64,000 nucleotides of DNA from NCBI GenBank assembly GCA_910589415.1, contig OU342630.1:74768186-74832185 (forward strand). Reading direction: 5' to 3'. The stretch's first letter is position 1. The number at the start of each line of letters is the position of its first letter. This DNA comes from Malachius bipustulatus. Lineage: Eukaryota > Arthropoda > Insecta > Coleoptera > Melyridae. The position numbers and the translations under genes were made by a program. Below the pieces are notes generated by a model, which was not told where the DNA came from, searched no databases, and saw only the letters and a program-made list of their open reading frames with translations. This document shows, piece after piece, positions 12,364 through 24,060 of the stretch.

Positions 12364-15238
12364 CATTTTCACTTTTACTTCAGTAATACAATAAATATCC
12401 GACACGGATAAGCTATACTAAAGTCGTAAGTCCTAATAAATTCAATAACCGTTAATATCAAAATTAATCGTAACGTGTAAAAAATTTGTTAAATCGCACC
12501 ATAAAGTTCACATTTTCAATGCCATCTCAGATTCGAAATGACATTCTTTTACGCACAAGTGCTTAAAAGTGTAAAAATGACAAATAAATGCAAGAGTTCA
12601 TAAGCATCTCTTACATTTTGATACCTAATATAAAATACCAATTTCTAGAATTCATGTTTTGTTGTTTTCGTAGAAGTCGTAAATTGTAGTTTCTTGGCGA
12701 CTTGACAAAAAATCTGGTGTGACATGCCTCGCAAAAGAAGTGTTTCAAGCACTTGACGATTTGACAATTTTCGTCATGTGCTTAAAACACTCCGATTTTG
12801 CAGCTTGTGTCACAAATATCTATCATCGTGGTTTGAGCAGTCACACTTTAAAAGTATATTTTGTTGCAAATTTGCAATTTTTGATAATTTGCTGCAAAAA
12901 AGTCAAATTTGCTGCGTTTTATCGATTAGGGTGTAAAATATTACCAGCCCATTCATCAATCGTTTTTCACATCTATTGCCACACGGAAAATGTCAACTGC
13001 TATTCGAAATCCTTAATATCTGATCTGATCTCAGCTGGCACGAGGCGTATCATCGGCGTGGGGAGGGGGAATGATGTTAATAAATAGTATATTTTTATAG
13101 GTATGTATATATATATTTATTTGCTTATACATATATCCTTTACTTTAGTTATACCTTTAAAATAAATGTTATTTTTTAAACATCATTATCAAAATACACG
13201 TAGGTTTTTTTTTATTCAATGTGGGATAAAAATGAGAAATTACCTAAATATAAAATCAAATAATTGATCAAATCAATCAATCAATGCACTAGTTTTAAAT
13301 AATATAAAACTTGCAAGTAAGATAGCAGGTGACATTTTATTTCAGTAATTTCCAGTGGAATACCCTTTTGTATAAATTTAGTAAACTTCATCTGTTGAAG
13401 CGTTGCAGGCACACGTATTGATGAGCCGCCGTCCATATCTGGACGTGCTCGTCAAAGAACAGCTCTGAACTCTCAATTTTCCTTCCGTTCCTCTCACTGG
13501 ATGTGAAAAGGTCTTTTACCAAAGTAACGTTAATTCCCTCAATTCCTATTTAACGCGCAATTAAATAGCAACTTTTTTACGTCGTTATGATTCAATTCGC
13601 TAGCTCCGATATGATGACAAGTAGATTTCTAAAAATAAAAATATCGATTTTTATTACGTCAGGATGACACTATTCTCAAGAAATAACTGAATTCACTTGA
13701 ATTCTTTAAAAAAATTATCTCAAATTAACAACAGACCGACACTTATTTTCTGAAACAGCCTGATTTATCTTTCTTGAATAACAGCAGTATAGTAGTAGTG
13801 GTTAAATGATACATAATTTTAAAAGGCACCCTAAAAAAGGAATTTTTTAAATCCTATAGAAATGATATTTTACAGTGTAAATAAAGTGAATCTTTTATAG
13901 CTGAATCTTCTATTTAACCCGCTCTGTAGCGCAAGGCTTGGTTTATTGATTCCATAATCTTACTAAATGATTAAATCACTCTAAGTAGTCTTTGGTACTC
14001 ACCTTCCACTCCAGAATAAACTGAAAGAAACGGTTAGAAACTGGAAAAATGAATGCAAATTTCTGTTATACCATCAAATGTATATGAAAGCGACTTTGTT
14101 TCCAATGCTGGTGATGCTTGATGTAAATCAGGAACAATCTGCCTAGGAAATTTTCTAACCATTTCAGTGGAGGATTCTTTTTTCTCGAGAAAAAAATATT
14201 TAATATAGCGGAGAAATATTCTCGTTAAAACGACTTTTGCAACGATGCATTACAAACAGGGGGTTGCTGTATAAAAAAATGATGATGACCTCAGTGGTCA
14301 ACAACCAATAACATCATAATAATATGTTAAACGTTACAACATGGCATTTTAATAGTTAGCTATGCAAGAAGTGCATAAAGTGGTACTTTTTTCAGAACGG
14401 GGAAGTCTGGCCGCACAAGCCGCAGGCGAGTGTGTCAATCCCAGAAGTGAAAAAATGCACTTTATGCATATGTTGCATACAAAATTTTATCTACGAGTGA
14501 CTAAAATTAGAGCGAAAAGTTCTTTAGATTTTTGAAGTAACAGATTTTGTATAGCCATGCACATTTGATTAAAAAATAATTTCTTCTGGTGCAGGAGAAA
14601 TTTCATTCATTGGATCATCTACAATGGTATCCATTTTAGGTAACTAAACGACACAAAACACAAAATAATTGTACATAAATCTGCCGATCTGTGAATAAAC
14701 TATGACGTTTGTCTAGTAGATTGTGCATGGTGTCAACATGCTTTAGTCGGAGTCAGAAATCTCAGAAATCTTCTGTGGTAAGAGGAATTGGTACTGTGGT
14801 GTAATGAATGATAATATCAGATGAACTGAGGGGTCATAATTTTTTCTAACGGTCAAATTTTAATCAAAATATTGATAATAATTTAGTATATTCCACTATA
14901 GAAAAATTACGCCTTACACCTATATCGCTGGAAATTAACGTTTCAAGGTGGAATACGCCAGCTTAATAATAATCTAAGTACGTTTTACGACTTCCTACGA
15001 TATAATGTGTAGTTGCGCAGTTTTTTTTTTATTTGCCTACGCGGGTATAAGCCAACTAAACTACATTACTAGTAATGGGCTGCAAACAAGCTATTGAAAT
15101 GTGGTCGTTATAACTTCAGTTTATAAGAACTTCATCAGCATTTATATTCTAATAATCCATTGGAAATTAGTTTTCTATGCTAAATTATTAGTTTTAGTTT
15201 TCTATGCTGAATTAAAAAGGGAAATCTGTAAGTACCTA
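12364..15238. other. No gene recognised
   Basis: AT-rich sequence. The longest open frame (122 codons, 12719-13087, plus) shows no motif. Small AATC repeats occur at about 13267-13285. Confidence 0.5.
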
Positions 15239-15975
15239 TACAGGGTGAGCAACCTAAGATGGTAAGCTCGAATACACCTACTCCGTAAAAGATATCGAAA
15301 AGAAACAAAAGCCCTGCAAACGGGAATCCAAAAGTGCAGTTTGTGAAATTATTATCAGGTAAATTGGGTGACCCAATATCGCTGTACGTCATGCAACTTT
15401 ATTATTTTAAATAGGATATCCTGTATATTATTACATTTTCAGATTTTGTGAGAAAATTGAAAAAGAACAGTTTTCACAGTTGACTTTTTTAACAAGAACA
15501 TTATGAGGTATAAAAAAATGAAAATCGCGATTTTCCATTTTCAAAACAGCTTGAAAGGGAAATTGAAAACTGTAGGTCAAGACATAGGAAAACGGCTTAC
15601 ATGCCCCTATAACTTTTCATGCGGCATCCTCGTATTGTGTGAATGAAATTTTTATACAGGGTGATGAAAGATCTGCTAATTTTCATTATCCTGTATAAAA
15701 ATTTCAGCTACATGATAACATACCGCATTAAAAGTTAAGAAAGGGGCATGTAAGCCGTTTTCCGATATCTTGAGCTACTGTTTTCAATATATAAGCTGCT
15801 TTGAAAATGGAAAATTGCGATTTTCATTTTTTGTTTATAACTAATAATGTTCTTGTTAAATAAGTCAACTGTGAAAACTGTTATTTTTCAATTTTCTCAC
15901 AAAATCTGAAAATGTAATAATATACAGAGTGTCCTCCATAAAATAACAAGGTTGCATGACGTATATACAGCAATA
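15239..15975. mobile_element. Foldback element centred near 15678
   Basis: A long inverted repeat runs from about 15378 to 15975. The sequence from GACGTACAGCGATATTGGG (minus) through ATTACATTTTCAGATTTTGTGAGAAAATTG to GGCTTACATGCCCC is mirrored on the right side down to CAATATTGGG. The turn-round is an imperfect palindrome around TACAGGGTGATGAAAGATC. An outer TACAGGGTGAGCAACC at about 15239 resembles other element ends in the window, but its partner on the right is not clear. No coding sequence is present. Confidence 0.75.
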
Positions 15976-17719
15976 TTGGGAATGTGAAAATGTAAATCTT
16001 TTTTTTCGTTCGATCAAGAACATTCTTGTGCCCTACATTTTTACAGAAAAAAGCAACGTCTATCCTTCTGTCATCTTCCTGTTTCTTCTTCTCTCATTTG
16101 TAACTTCTCTAAACTCAAGATTGCTGCATGGTATAATGAAAATGTCCTCAGAACTGAGGATTTAGAAGATATCGTAAGTATATGGAAAAAAAATCTAAAA
16201 TGGTTGAACTCCTCCCCATTACCATTCATTCCAAGAAAGAGACCCAGTCCATGTCACAAAGAATAGGAGAAAATGAAGATTACTTTGTTGGCATATTTTG
16301 GCAGGTATAGATTTCGAGATGGACTCAGATTTAAAAATGTTGAGCGAGTACATTTATTTCATCAGAAACATTCTATTGTCCATCAATTCCCTACTTTTCC
16401 AAATACGAACTACCAAAAGTTGTCTCGAGGAATCAAGTTCTGATGTTTCATCAATCTTGTCAAAAGATGGTCAAAAATGCTGCTAAATATAAAAAAAAAT
16501 CCAAAATGCTTCTTTAACCAGCCAGTGCTTGAATTGGTCAAGAATCTTCAACGTATCAATTTTTTTCAAACACCAATATAGTGAGAACAATTTCACTTTG
16601 GGAACTCAGAAATAAAAGATAAGTTTCATTCAGAAGTTAATTCAAATTTTTGATAATATTTTTTTACCAGGACCATCAATATACTTACATAACCTTTATT
16701 CCAACTTCAAGAGTCTAGATCTGGAATAAAAAAATTGATAAGTTTTTCAACTGCAAGGGGGATTTTGGGAACTCGGAGCAGAGCTCGGCCAGCGAACCGT
16801 GTACTTTTTCCTATTTTCTGCATCTGAAATGTTTACATTGGAATGAGAGCTCAATCATTAGATTCCAATATTTTCCTAGGAAATTATGTTTTCCAACTTC
16901 CAGTGGTATATCTGCATGCAAATAAGAGGCGGAAGCCAAGTAAAGAGCCAGAGGCGACAAACGGAATCCACATTAGTGTTAGCTGCTCTGCAGGAAAGGC
17001 AGAGGCGGATGAACGAGAGGTGATATTTGCTCTCATTCGCACCTAAAGATCGAGCTCCATATCGCAAATCGAGCGTGGCGGCCGCGGGATGAATATCTAA
17101 TATAGTATGTAGTAGGTATATGTATATAAAACTAGACTTCTTATCACACAGGGGCGTATCTGTATCACTTTTTTTCATAAATTTCACATCATTTTGTCTC
17201 TCATAAAAAAATAATCATTTCGAGTACGATTTTCAAAAGCCAGCCAATTTTCGCAGTTCTTGGTAGTTGGAGAAAAAATCTTCATACGCGATTATTTTTT
17301 ATCATGAGCCTAATAAAATATCTTGTTTTCAAAATTAATGTCAAGAATGTATGGACTCTTGAAATTCATTCAGAAATGGAGTCTAAAATTATTTGGCCCC
17401 AGAATCATACACCATTTTAGAAGCTAAAAGTTAAATTGAGATTAATGACATCAAATTTGTTTTTATGCAAGCACGAAAAATGTAATTGCCGAATTAAAGA
17501 AATAAAATATAAACAGGTTTTTATGCAATTCATTATGTCTCAAGGACTCTGTATTGCGCTTGATTAAAAAAAACTTGATTCGAGTCGCTAAACAATTGAA
17601 GTGACTCTTTTAATTAATACCTGCACATACGTACTGGTTGGTATACCTTAACTCATTGTGGGCGGTACTTGTCAATTTTTAAATTCTTCAAAGCCGTATT
17701 AAATTTTTCATGGACGAGC
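15976..17719. other. No gene recognised; GC-richer patch at 16920-17090
   Basis: Mostly AT-rich. Between about 16920 and 17090 the sequence is GC-richer (AGGCGGAAGCC, GTGGCGGCCGCGGG) and open on both strands, but neither translation is recognisable. Confidence 0.45.
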
Positions 17720-18110
17720 AATAATTTTTATTTTTATTTTAGTTTACACTGTATAACGGGACAAGCCCAAAAAAAATACAGGAAAAATAACAGCATGAAA
17801 TATAAAATATAACATAGTTAATACCAAACGGAATGCATAGTGAGCATCAATGGACAACGGAACGCTTTAGATGACCAAGGCTGCAGCCCAGTATATCAAG
17901 CGCATCTGAGGCTTCGTTACAAAGTTTACACATGGTGTAAAGTGGAGAAAAAGCTAGTATATTAGTATGCGGTGTAGGCAAGTAAAACATTTGATTAAGT
18001 CGCGAGGCCGGCCGAGGAACAACGAAGTTAAGCCGTTCAAGAAAGGACGGACAGTCTACGATATTGTTCAATAGTTTATACATAAATACAAGTTCAATAA
18101 TAGGCTTAAC
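17720..18110 (-). pseudogene. LINE relic: C-terminus and 3' tail
   Basis: The minus-strand open frame (18083 to 17847) contains YKLLNNIVDCPSFLERLNF then VPRPASR, an F-YLP--HTN segment and a YTMCKLCNEASDALDI segment. This order (LLN-IDCPELL--I-F-VPR, then P-RTN, then SPL-RM---YN) is the typical C-terminus of insect non-LTR RT proteins. Downstream, 17720-17846 has a short AT-rich 3' region ending in TAAAATAAAAATAAAAATT-like DNA, as LINE tails often do. The N-terminal bulk is missing, so this is a 5'-truncated insertion. Confidence 0.75.
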
Positions 18111-19229
18111 TGAATCAAAATACGTAAATTAAAAATTAATAGAATTAGAGATTCACAAATTAAGAAGTTGACAATAACGCCAGTTACATGCTACCATTAG
18201 ATCACAAATATCTTGTTTCTGGAGAGGAGGTTGTTTTCAAAACGTTCAATTGAAATCAATTGAAAATAACGTTTAAATTTTAGCTACTTGTCATTTTTAA
18301 TCCATTTATTACAAGATTTTTCGTGAAAAAACCATTAAGAATATAAGACACTTATAAATCAAACATAATATAATCCTGAGTTTTATGGATTTTTCCAACC
18401 ATAAGTACATTGTACTACATTTACTTGCATTTTGTAAGTATTATTACTGTATTGTTTTATATTGCATTACTGGTAATGTATCTACTCTAAGACCTAGCAG
18501 ATCTTTTGCATTTCCCCTTCTGGTGACTATTCGATTATAGCACCCCATACAGTTCCAGATATTGGAGGACATTTGGGAGTTTCAATGGTTCTAAAGATGA
18601 TAAGTATTTTCCACTGGTAACCGTTTTTGTCGAGTTTGATGCAGACTTCAAATCATTTTTGGTTGTATTTGTCAAATAATAATTTGGCCCTAATCCTGAA
18701 AGGTCTTTGAGAGTTTTCTCTTTGAGTTTCCTCTTTTTTTGTTTTTGAGAACTTTTTCTCCTAGTCCGTTTGTTCTTGGCTTTTATAGGTACACAAAATA
18801 TGTAAATTTCTAATTTTGCAGATTCGTTGGACGATTATAACTATAATTGATCAAAAACATGTATATTATAGGAAGAGTTGGTGGAATCCAAATAGAAACA
18901 AATTAACAATAAAACTTACACACCAAACAGAAATCGAAAGAAAAATAAGGAAACAAAGGAAAGTTTTTAGTTAAGCAATCGACGACAAGATCTTTGTTGC
19001 CACGATAAATTGTTTAAACAGTTTTGTTTTTTACAAATACGTACATAAAAATACACTTTTATTCAACGTTAAATTTTGGATGAAGCAGGTTATCTGTGGT
19101 CATGTTGTACAAGATGTCTGGTGAATAAGTAGTGTGATCCTCCTCTTGCTGTTGTTCACCAAAGGTTATAGCAGTACGTCTGAATAAGAGTGATTTCCTA
19201 TTATCGTCAGCTATACAACTTATTCTTCT
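18111..19229. other. No gene recognised
   Basis: AT-rich sequence without supported features. Confidence 0.5.
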
Positions 19230-21435
19230 TCATCGTCGGTGTTCGTATCCAAACATCGTGACTCATGATGACGCTGGCACCGAGTCAGTGATGTCGCATC
19301 ATCGCTACCTGTCTTTAGTGTCTTCGGCATTCTTCCTTATTTCTGCCACCGACAGGTTCATAATATTCGAAACCTGGTCAATAAATCTGTTCGGCGACTT
19401 GCCTCTTCTTCTCCTGCCTTTCCTTTGATGGTCAGCTTTCCCATGCCATCTCATCAACTGACATGCCCCACAAAGAATATGATTCTGCGCTGGATGGTAG
19501 GCAGTAAACGGTTGGTGTCTTTAATGTTAACTTCTCTTAGGATCGAGGCATTTGTTCTATGGGCGATCCATAGTATCCGTAACATGTTCCTATATCATGT
19601 CATGTCAAATCCTTTGATCCGTCTACGGAATCTGCGTTTCAAACCCAAAGTTTGATATGTAAAAAAAAACAGATTGCAGTATTCTTCTCTTATCCTGCTC
19701 TTTGTTTGTGTGTCGATATCTTTACTTACCCCTCGCAGTTTCCGCGGTTTGAATCACGAGCACCGAGATAGATAATCTCTGTGTTGATCTGAAACTAATT
19801 CCAAACTAAACCCCAATCAGGTTTAGATTTGGTGACAAGAGGCCTGATGCCATGTCTTCAATCAGCAGGGAGCGTTTAGCACGGATGAGTTTTAGACCTA
19901 CTTCGGCGCTGGTCATCTCTATCCGGTGATTGATGTTAGCTATTTCTTTTTCAGATGTTGGAATCGTGGTGTCGACTACATAGCGTACGTTGAATGTTTT
20001 CTTTCCGGCTGTGGATATACGCCTCCGGTCCATTCCTCCGTTGTCTTTGTGATTATCCACTCCCCGAAGATATGTTAAAGAGTATTGGGGAAAGAACACA
20101 GCCTTGTCTCACTCCCTTGCCGATCGAAATCTGCCAAGACATCTGGTTGTAGATCCTGAGCGGTGTTCTGTGTATACAGGTTTTCAATTAGCCATACGAG
20201 CTGTTCCGAAACTGCCATTTCGTGTAGTATTATTGGCCAGAGGTCCATCTGGTAGCGTCAAAGGCCTTCGTGTAGTCCAGGAAGCAGAAAAGCGCCGGTA
20301 CATTTCTCTATTATCTGTCTTATTTTCGTGTGTTTTCTCTTGTGCCACGCCCAAGGATAAAAAATCTGCTTCAATCGCTCTTGTATATCTATTATTATTT
20401 TGCTAACCTGTAAAATCAGTGCGATCGTTCTATAGTTTTCACATGATTTCGTGCTCCTTTTTTGTGAAATGTAATGTATATTGATTCTGACCATTGTGTC
20501 GGCCAGATCTTGTCATCCAGATTTTCTTGCATATCTGGTGTAGGATTAATGCGGATCCAGAATGCGAGTAGCATTCTGTAACCGTGTCATCAGTCACAGC
20601 GGAATTCTGACACCTAAGCCTTCGCATAGCTGTCTATTTCTTCCTTCAGAACCGGTGGCTCCAATTGTTCCGGGTGTTTCTGTTGGTTCGTTGTTTGTTG
20701 ATTTTCATCCTCAGGCTATAAACTCCCGACAATGCGAACGCCATTTCTCACTGATTGCAGGTTTGGTTGTCCATATTTTACCTGTCTTATCTTTTAGGAA
20801 GATTAAGCGTGGCTAAAATTTCCTGGTCATGGTTCTTACTTTCTTGAAACGATCTCGGGGTCCGTTCTTTTGAAAATGTTGTTCAATTTCCCTACAAATG
20901 GTCTGTATGTATGAATTCTTGTCAGGCCTTGTGGCCTGGTTAATTTCTCTAGGCAGATATCTGGCTTTCGAGTCGTAATTATTGTCTAGTCCTCTCTGCT
21001 TGATGATCTGGCGTGCTTTTTATGAGGGACCACGTTTGTTTAGAGATATGGGGTTTTCGTCGTTCTCTCATCCGTTTGCAGCTGTCTGCTGCCTTACCCA
21101 GGACCATCTGCACTCTGCTTCATAGTTCGTCAGAGTTGGAGTGGGGTATTTCTTCTGTGCTAATTTTAGTCAGACCTGCTTTTGCGGTAGTGATGTATAG
21201 GGAATTGTTTTTTTAGGTGCCATCTCTTGGATCTTTTGTGGTTTTCGTAGTTTAGGGCATATTTTGGCTACCATTAGTGTATTGTGATCGCTCCCGCATC
21301 AGTCTAAGCTGGGATACGTTTTTACGTCCCTGATCGCTGTTCGCCACCTAGCTCCCAAGAACATTAGTCGATCTGGCTGCGTGTTCTACAGTCTGAGGAC
21401 AGCAGCCATGTTTACAGGCTGCATGGATGGTGTTC
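19230..21435 (-). pseudogene. Degenerate LINE: endonuclease C-terminus, RT and C-terminal tail
   Basis: Minus-strand translation in several frames gives, in order: an endonuclease end (DRLMFLGARWRTAIRDV and CGSDHNTLMVAKICPKLRK, 21240-21380); an RT start (KIWMT, then KSCENYRTIALI, near 20420-20530); an RT catalytic region where the usual YADDT is RYVVDTT (near 19980); and the tail with IAHRTNASILREVNIKDTNR, RRIIFFVGHV and GRRRRGKSP (19330-19600). Many stops and frameshifts show it is dead. Loss of one catalytic Asp in the RT box agrees with this. The order and motifs are diagnostic of APE-endonuclease LINEs with the NYRTIALI-type RT. I do not assign the exact clade. Confidence 0.85.
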
Positions 21436-22794
21436 AAAATTGGTGTTTGCAATGTACAAGTTGTGTTCTGAGCAGAACTTCTCCAGCTACACAACAGCAA
21501 GAGGAGACAAAACAGTTGAGGTGAACAATGAAGTCATGACGAATCAGAAGTAGTTGCAGAATGCATGCAGTCACGAATGCATGAAGAAGTCGCCCCCTAA
21601 TAAGACCTCAAATACCTATAGGATCTGGTCAAAAAATCACAACCATTTTCTGATTTTTTCATAATTTTTCATAATATAGAAAGACTTCTACTAAATAGGT
21701 CCACTTGAGATCGGTCAAAAGTCCTCAGGTACTGAAACGACTTTGATAATCAAGAAGTTTCTTATATAACGGGAGAATTACTACGAGCTCCATAAATCAC
21801 GCAAGGTGAATTTCTTGAGCTGAGTACTGTCTTAGATATTGTACTTTTTTCTTCGAATAATTACAGAAACTTGGCATATAGATTTCAAAACAGATTTTTT
21901 GGATTCTGTCACGAGTTTTGATATATTATAATGTCGACATGCTTAAGTCGAAGATCGATTTAGTCGACATCGATCGTATTGAGGTGAGTATAGGCGTAAG
22001 ATTATAAGTGTTGAAGGTATCCTGTTTGAAGAAGAACATGACATAAACTTGAAAGTGACCTTCATTGACAATAATAATTGCAAAACGACGTCGTATGGAA
22101 AATGAGTTATTTATGAGGTTTACTCGCTTTTATCCACACTTTATTTATTCCGCCAGACTATCTTGTTTGTTTTTCCCGACTATAACCTAGACAATTTATT
22201 TAACGTATGCGTAAGCCTAGTTAGTTGGTTAAAAGATGATAACAAACGGTTTATAAAATCAGTGCGTAAAGGAAAAATGTAATTGGGATTGTCAATGATT
22301 ATTATAAATAATATGTAGGGAGAAAATTTTAATTTTCAGATTATTTTAACAATTTACATATTTGGGTTGAATTTTTTTTCAGATTATTTGGCTAAAAATT
22401 CGGGTACTTAAATGTAAAAATTATATTTATGATCAAACATATACAGAGTGTCCAAAGTTCGTCATTGTTCATTACTATCCTGCTTTTGAAGTATGTAAGT
22501 ATACTTTTTTTATAATTTTGTACATAAGAGAATACCTAATAGATTTTCGTTTGGAATAAATTAAACTTATATTCTTCCAACATGATGATTCTCTTCATAT
22601 AAGAAAACTATGTTATTCCCTCCAAAATTTGTCAATAAATTGAACACGTATAACCTACTCATCTTCAGTAGTAGGTATGAGTATGTAAGTTGTGAAGTTG
22701 ATCTTTCGTACAAGAAATAAGAATATTTTATGCTGGAAGACGTTATTACTTGTTGCTATAACGACAGGTAGGTACGCAAATTTAGTTAATTAAG
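21436..22794. other. No gene recognised
   Basis: AT-rich DNA. A lone TACAGAGTGTCCAAAG motif at about 22443 resembles the ends of inverted-repeat elements elsewhere in the window, but I found no partner. Confidence 0.45.
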
Positions 22795-22798
22795 AAAG

Positions 22799-22872
22799 GG
22801 TGCTGCGGTGGCATTTGAGTGATGTGGCTTGCATCTAATCACAAATTCGATCCAGAGGCGTGCGTGCTTATG
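22799..22872 (+). repeat. Possible tRNA-derived SINE head
   Basis: A GCTGCGGTGGCATTTGAGTG segment, which is box-A-like, is followed about 45 bases later by AAATTCGATCCAG, which is box-B-like. The spacing fits a polymerase III internal promoter. Flanks show no acceptor pairing. This is a weak call. Confidence 0.4.
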
Positions 22873-23229
22873 AGCCCGAATTCAAAAATTCAAAAATAAC
22901 CTCAAATAATACAACCAAAAATACCTTGTGAATATCATTTTTCCCATGATAGTTCAAGATGTCACCGCTAGAGCAAAGGCACCACTTTTTTAACTGAGCG
23001 TTGAGTTATACTTCAAATGGAAGGCATTTTAAAGCTGCATTTAATGGTATATAGCGATTTTTCATTTATTGATCATATTTCAAGAAAATAAACCCAAACA
23101 TGAAAAATAAAATTTCGTAAAAACGCAATAAATTTTCAATTCAATAATACACAAACAATTATTGAGCATAACCAGTTCATTTTTGAAAAATTGAATTAAA
23201 TAAATTTTTCAATGCTCAAAGTGAGCTCC

Positions 23230-24060
23230 ATTTTGCTGTAGGCAGAAAATAATCTAATCCTCTCAAGGTATAGCAAAAACCTTTGCTTTTATGTAGCTCC
23301 ATAGGAAAAAGTGTCAAACCAGGATAACGTGGAGGTAAATTGGACCGCGTCGTCCAATCCAATTTCCTGCAAAATGTTAATTTAAAAAATTTCTTACATC
23401 AAGAGCATAATGTGAAGGAGCGCCGTCTTGTTGGAACACGATGACATCATTTACGTCGAATTTTTGAGGATTATTTTCCACTATTTCGGCTCTTAAGGGA
23501 GTAATGTGATTTTTCAGAAGATACAAATAGATTGTTCCGTTTAGATTTCCTTCGATGAATAATATGGTCCTGCAATGTGATTCCCCAATATTCCTTCCCA
23601 TACGTTTATTTTGGCGGATATTGTGATTGCATGGCCCTCGTAGAATTAAATGTGAACTCCAATAACGAACATTTTATCTGTGCAAGTACTGCGCTGTTAA
23701 GAAAAAAGTACATTCATCAGAAAAACAAATATTTTCACTGAGCTTTCTCAATTTACTCAACTGGATACATCTATCAGGGTCGTCTTTTGTCAGCTCATGT
23801 AAAATTCCATTTTATAAGGATGGTACGACTCGTATACTTTTCTTCAAATTTTCAGTGGTATGTAGTACTTATCTCTCATGGCAGCGCTATTGCTGATGTT
23901 GATTGTTGTGAATTTTCTATTACTGGCTGAATGATTTCCATTAGTTGTTTATCTTCGGTTACACTAGGACTTCATCTGCACAAAACTTCGCGTGGAGGAA
24001 ATTTTCTTATTAGTTCAGACAAATTTTTACGTGAATTAAATAATTTTTTATCTAGAGCTC
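23230..24060 (-). pseudogene. Mariner-like transposase relic
   Basis: On the minus strand the sequence gives ENICFSDECTFFL (about 23720), NVRYWS (about 23660), then FQQDGAPSHYALDVRNFLN (23377-23440) and WIGRRGPIYLPPRYPGLTLF (about 23300-23360). In mariner-like transposases these are FSDE-F, NCRYW, QQDGAPPH and W-GRRGP--WPPRSPDLTPLDFF. The first two catalytic Asp positions are still readable. The third acidic residue, normally in SPDLTPLDFF, is lost (YPGLTLFPM). Frames change several times, so it is inactive. No terminal repeats were identified. The 74-codon frame at 23377-23601 is its longest intact piece. Confidence 0.8.

Noticed and set aside
12719..13087. A 122-codon open frame on the plus strand.
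   Set aside because: No motif, AT-driven composition, no splice or start context; probably a chance frame.
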